Shown: piece after piece, positions 61,742 to 64,000 of the stretch | Numbering within the stretch: the first letter of the stretch is position 1 | How the letters are laid out: each line of letters begins with the position of its first letter | Assembly (NCBI GenBank): GCA_018061065.1 | Contig: JAGOUV010000003.1 | Location: forward strand, 1-64,000 | Direction: 5' to 3' | DNA from: Candidatus Altimarinota bacterium | GTDB lineage: Bacteria; Patescibacteriota; Gracilibacteria; UBA1369; UM-FILTER-53-11 | Length of the DNA stretch: 64,000 nucleotides | Notes under the pieces: generated by a model | Seen by the model: only the letters and a program-made list of their open reading frames with translations | Told to the model about the DNA's origin: nothing | The model's database searches: none | Translations under genes and position numbers: made by a program

Positions 61742-62488
61742 ATGAAGCAAACAATACTTGCATACTTTGATACACCATTCACTTGTGAGGGAAATGCAAA
61801 AATAATCGCCGTAGAAAAAGATGAAACGGGAACGGATGTAATTATATTAGATCAGACGATTTTCTATCCGCAGGGCGGCGGTCAGCCATATGATTTAGGA
61901 ACGATAGAAAGTAAAAAGGCAGTATTTCAAGTTACTTCAGTGCGCTATAAAGAAGGTATTGTTTACCATGGAGGAGTTGTGATTTCTGGCTTATTTAAAG
62001 CCGGAGACGAAGTTATATGCAAAGTTGATATAGAAAGAAGAAAGCTCAATAGTCGCCTCCATTCGGGCGGACATTTAGTAAGTGCGGCACTTGAACAGCT
62101 CGGCTATTTCTGGGAACCCCATAAAGGACACCATCATCCTGACGGGCCGTATGTTGAGTATAAAGGAACGATAGAGCTAGCAGAAATCGAACCGCTCAAA
62201 AAAGCACTCGAAGAAAAAATGGCAGAGATTCAAAAAACCGATGCAGACGTATCATTTCACATTATGACTCTTGAAGAATTAAAACGAATCTGCCGTTTTG
62301 TACCGCCCTATATTCCTAAAGACAAACCGAGCCGCGCTGCTATTTTTCATATGACACCCGAGCATGGTGGTGATATGGCAATCCCCTGCGGCGGAACTCA
62401 CGTGGCTCGATTAAGCGAAATTGGGCCGATTATAATTCCAAAAATTAAGTGCAAAGAAGGCATCATAAAGATCTCATACCGCTTGTAG
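61742..62488 (+). CDS. alaX: Alanyl-tRNA editing protein AlaX
   Basis: A free-standing editing enzyme that hydrolyses mischarged Ser- or Gly-tRNA-Ala. The 248 residues hold an AlaRS second-additional-domain-like N-terminus (DQTIFYPQGGGQPYDLGTI) and the editing core with HSGGHLVSAALEQLG and CGGTHVARLSEIG (zinc ligands His, His, Cys, His). The length fits the AlaX-L/M class without the C-terminal domain. The window's AlaRS already has an editing domain but lacks C-Ala, which makes a separate editing factor notable. Confidence 0.9.
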   Translation: MKQTILAYFDTPFTCEGNAKIIAVEKDETGTDVIILDQTIFYPQGGGQPYDLGTIESKKAVFQVTSVRYKEGIVYHGGVVISGLFKAGDEVICKVDIERRKLNSRLHSGGHLVSAALEQLGYFWEPHKGHHHPDGPYVEYKGTIELAEIEPLKKALEEKMAEIQKTDADVSFHIMTLEELKRICRFVPPYIPKDKPSRAAIFHMTPEHGGDMAIPCGGTHVARLSEIGPIIIPKIKCKEGIIKISYRL

Positions 62489-62547
62489 AAATTGACAAGA
62501 AAAAGCCGCCTCGATACGATCATGTCTTATTATAAAATAAGGCTCTT

Positions 62548-62721
62548 ATGAGAGAACGATCTGAATGGGGACGGAGACCGATGATGACACCTGGGCATTG
62601 GACATCGTACATCGAATCACTGAAAGGTTGTGCATCACGTCCTGAAGCAGCAAAGTCTACGGATGTTGACGGTGCACGCGAACGCTATCAGCGGGCATTA
62701 TTGGAGGCCACCGGGGAGTAA
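62548..62721 (+). CDS. Small unknown protein, 57 residues
   Basis: An ATG-to-TAA frame in the 270-base gap between alaX and the MscS gene. It codes a basic, soluble peptide starting MRERSEWGRRPMMTPGHWTS and ending GARERYQRALLEATGE. An AT-rich TATAAAAT lies about 9-12 bases before the ATG, matching the leaderless promoters elsewhere. Codon content looks like that of the neighbours, but homology is unknown. Confidence 0.45.
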   Translation: MRERSEWGRRPMMTPGHWTSYIESLKGCASRPEAAKSTDVDGARERYQRALLEATGE

Positions 62722-62743
62722 ACTGGCTCTGGAGGGCATTTTG

Positions 62744-62752
62744 TGCTATAAT
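62744..62752 (+). promoter_or_regulatory. Extended -10 promoter of the MscS gene
   Basis: TGC-TATAAT (TATAAT at 62747-62752), 8 bases before the ATG at 62761; leaderless layout. Confidence 0.65.
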
Positions 62753-62760
62753 TACTAGAT

Positions 62761-63876
62761 ATGTTTTTAGCATATTTAGTAGCAAAAGCAGGCGAAGGAG
62801 ACTCAGCAGAAGTGAGTGGTTTGGCGCAAAAAATTGCGGGGTTTTTCGACTATATAATTGCGCAGGTACCTAGCTGGATCGCCGGAGGTATCGTGTTTAT
62901 CGCGAGCTTCCTTATGGCAAAGCTGGCAAAGGCAGCGGTGGAATCACGCATTGGAGATAAAATTGATGAGGAACATCAGGAAGTCTTGGTATTGGCCGGT
63001 CGTGTTACATATTTTGTAACACTGATTCTAGGAGTTACGATTGCACTCAAAATTGCAGGTATCGATTTAACAACCATCCTCGCCGCCGTGGCGTTTGGTA
63101 TTGGTTTTGCGCTGCAAGATTTAATTATGAATTTCTTATCGGGTGTTTTGATTTTAGTAAGCCGGCAGTTTACCATTGGTGATTTTATTAAAGTGGGTTC
63201 TACAACGGGAAAAGTGATGGAAATCCAAACGCGTGCCACGATTTTAAAGGCAACTGATGGAACAAAAGTGATCGTGCCGAACTCGGAAATTTTCCGCAAT
63301 CAAGTGGTAAGTTATACGACAAATCCTACCCGCCGTGTCATTATTCCAATTTATGTTTCTTACGATACGGATATTAGCTATGCGGTAAAAATTGCATTGG
63401 ACGTTCTTAAAAACCATCCGAAAATTTATAAAAAACCTGCGCCTTCTGTGGTAATCAATGGCTATGGAGATAGCTGTATTGAAATGACCGGACGTTTCTG
63501 GGTGGGCTCACGCGATGGTTGGTTTAAAATTAAGAGTGAGCTCAATCAACAGATGCTCGAGGCACTTACTGAAGCGGGCATTGAGATTCCCTATAATATT
63601 TTGCACTTAGAAACGAGTTCTGATACAAAAATGGACAACGAATCAAATGCTTCATTGCGAAAAAAACGCATGGAAGAAATGCGATTGTCTAAGGCAATTG
63701 CAGCAAGTGCGCCAAGTGCTCCCCCACTCGAAGCGCAGCTTCCTGCTAACCCAACGGTTATTGCTATCGGAGCTGCTACGCCTCCACCAACACCCGTTCC
63801 CGCACCCGTGATGGTTGAGTCAGTAGATCCCGTGGGCTCGTATCAGGATCAGCTGGAGATAGATGGGCAAGCTTAA
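62761..63876 (+). CDS. mscS: MscS-type small mechanosensitive channel
   Basis: Channel that opens under membrane tension to release solutes after osmotic downshock. The 371 residues have three membrane segments (about 35-55, 75-95 and 100-125). The MscS signature GFALQDLIMNFLSGVLILV forms the pore helix TM3, then RQFTIGDFIKVGSTTGKV and the beta domain with VPNSEIFRNQVVSYT. The cytoplasmic alpha/beta domain has FWVGSRDGWFKIKSELNQ. A tail of about 80 residues, rich in Ala and Pro, extends beyond the usual end. It is a single gene with its own promoter. Confidence 0.94.
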   Translation: MFLAYLVAKAGEGDSAEVSGLAQKIAGFFDYIIAQVPSWIAGGIVFIASFLMAKLAKAAVESRIGDKIDEEHQEVLVLAGRVTYFVTLILGVTIALKIAGIDLTTILAAVAFGIGFALQDLIMNFLSGVLILVSRQFTIGDFIKVGSTTGKVMEIQTRATILKATDGTKVIVPNSEIFRNQVVSYTTNPTRRVIIPIYVSYDTDISYAVKIALDVLKNHPKIYKKPAPSVVINGYGDSCIEMTGRFWVGSRDGWFKIKSELNQQMLEALTEAGIEIPYNILHLETSSDTKMDNESNASLRKKRMEEMRLSKAIAASAPSAPPLEAQLPANPTVIAIGAATPPPTPVPAPVMVESVDPVGSYQDQLEIDGQA

Positions 63877-63937
63877 TAATTACGTTGATTTTATGGGTGT
63901 TATCGTTTAACTTGAGACCCTCATTTTAAATGCATCC

Positions 63938-64000
63938 ATGGAACATAGAACATTAGACCCTACTTCTCTTTTTGAGATGTTCGCCGCAATCCCCAACCAC
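63938..64000 (+). CDS. Unknown protein, N-terminal fragment
   Basis: An ATG at 63938 opens a frame of 21 codons that runs off the right edge (MEHRTLDPTSLFEMFAAIPNH). An AT-rich TTTTAAAT lies 6 bases upstream and may be its -10 box. Too short to assign. Confidence 0.4.
   Translation, partial: MEHRTLDPTSLFEMFAAIPNH

Noticed and set aside
1-64000. UGA-recoded genetic code (as in Gracilibacteria/SR1)
   Set aside because: Several genes end properly at TGA and conserved glycines use GGN codons, so the standard bacterial code fits.

Overview
The window is a compact, gene-dense bacterial chromosome segment, most likely from a member of the Patescibacteria (Candidate Phyla Radiation), perhaps on the Peregrinibacteria side. 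This placement is an inference from gene content. The window has DUF4012-type and CofE-like proteins, a shortened AlaRS, archaeal-type PEP carboxylase and PurP-like enzymes, very little intergenic DNA and many small lineage-specific proteins. No rRNA or tRNA gene was recognised. TGA works as a stop (for example dprA and the O-antigen-ligase-like gene), so the UGA=Gly code of Gracilibacteria/SR1 does not apply.

Layout. 1-7800: end of an unknown gene, ftsE, purL and a purQ with a C-terminal PurS-like tandem, two small membrane proteins (one with a PH domain), purM, dprA. 7750-13620 (mostly minus strand): pilB/gspE-type ATPase, nusA, recX and recA. 13860-26215: C39-like peptidase, zinc ribbon, GT4 glycosyltransferase, NAD kinase, an unknown 722-residue protein, a shortened alaS, a pair of envelope proteins (the second DUF4012) and a CofE-like ligase. 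26427-40500: Gly-rich secreted protein, purN, GT2, GlmU-like nucleotidyltransferase, three small related proteins, archaeal-type PEP carboxylase, two PurP paralogues, a lipoprotein, purH and a DUF1704-like protein. 40497-51820: yidD, LysM/M23 peptidase, LemA-like protein, O-antigen-ligase-like protein, an interrupted CAP/methyltransferase-like lipoprotein, murG, ftsW, lspA, aroE, an SPFH protein and a TrmB-type regulator. 51847-61638: one 9.7-kb gene for a 3240-residue secreted repeat protein, transcribed divergently from the TrmB gene. 61742-64000: alaX, a 57-codon small gene, a MscS channel and the start of another gene.

Common themes. Purine synthesis genes are scattered over 40 kb (purL, purQ-S, purM, purN, purH, two purP-like). 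Envelope building is well represented (murG, ftsW, lspA, M23, glycosyltransferases, ligase). Many genes have a sigma70-like promoter whose -10 box lies only 6-10 bases before the start codon, with no Shine-Dalgarno sequence, which implies leaderless mRNAs. I used these promoters to correct several start codons. Convergent neighbours repeatedly overlap at their 3' ends by 4-23 bp.

The items most worth following up are the leaderless architecture, the palindromic operator inside the recA promoter, the PurQ-PurS-PurS fusion, PurH together with two PurP homologues, the lipoprotein gene split by an in-frame TAA, and the regular 12-copy repeat array with its TrmB-side control region.
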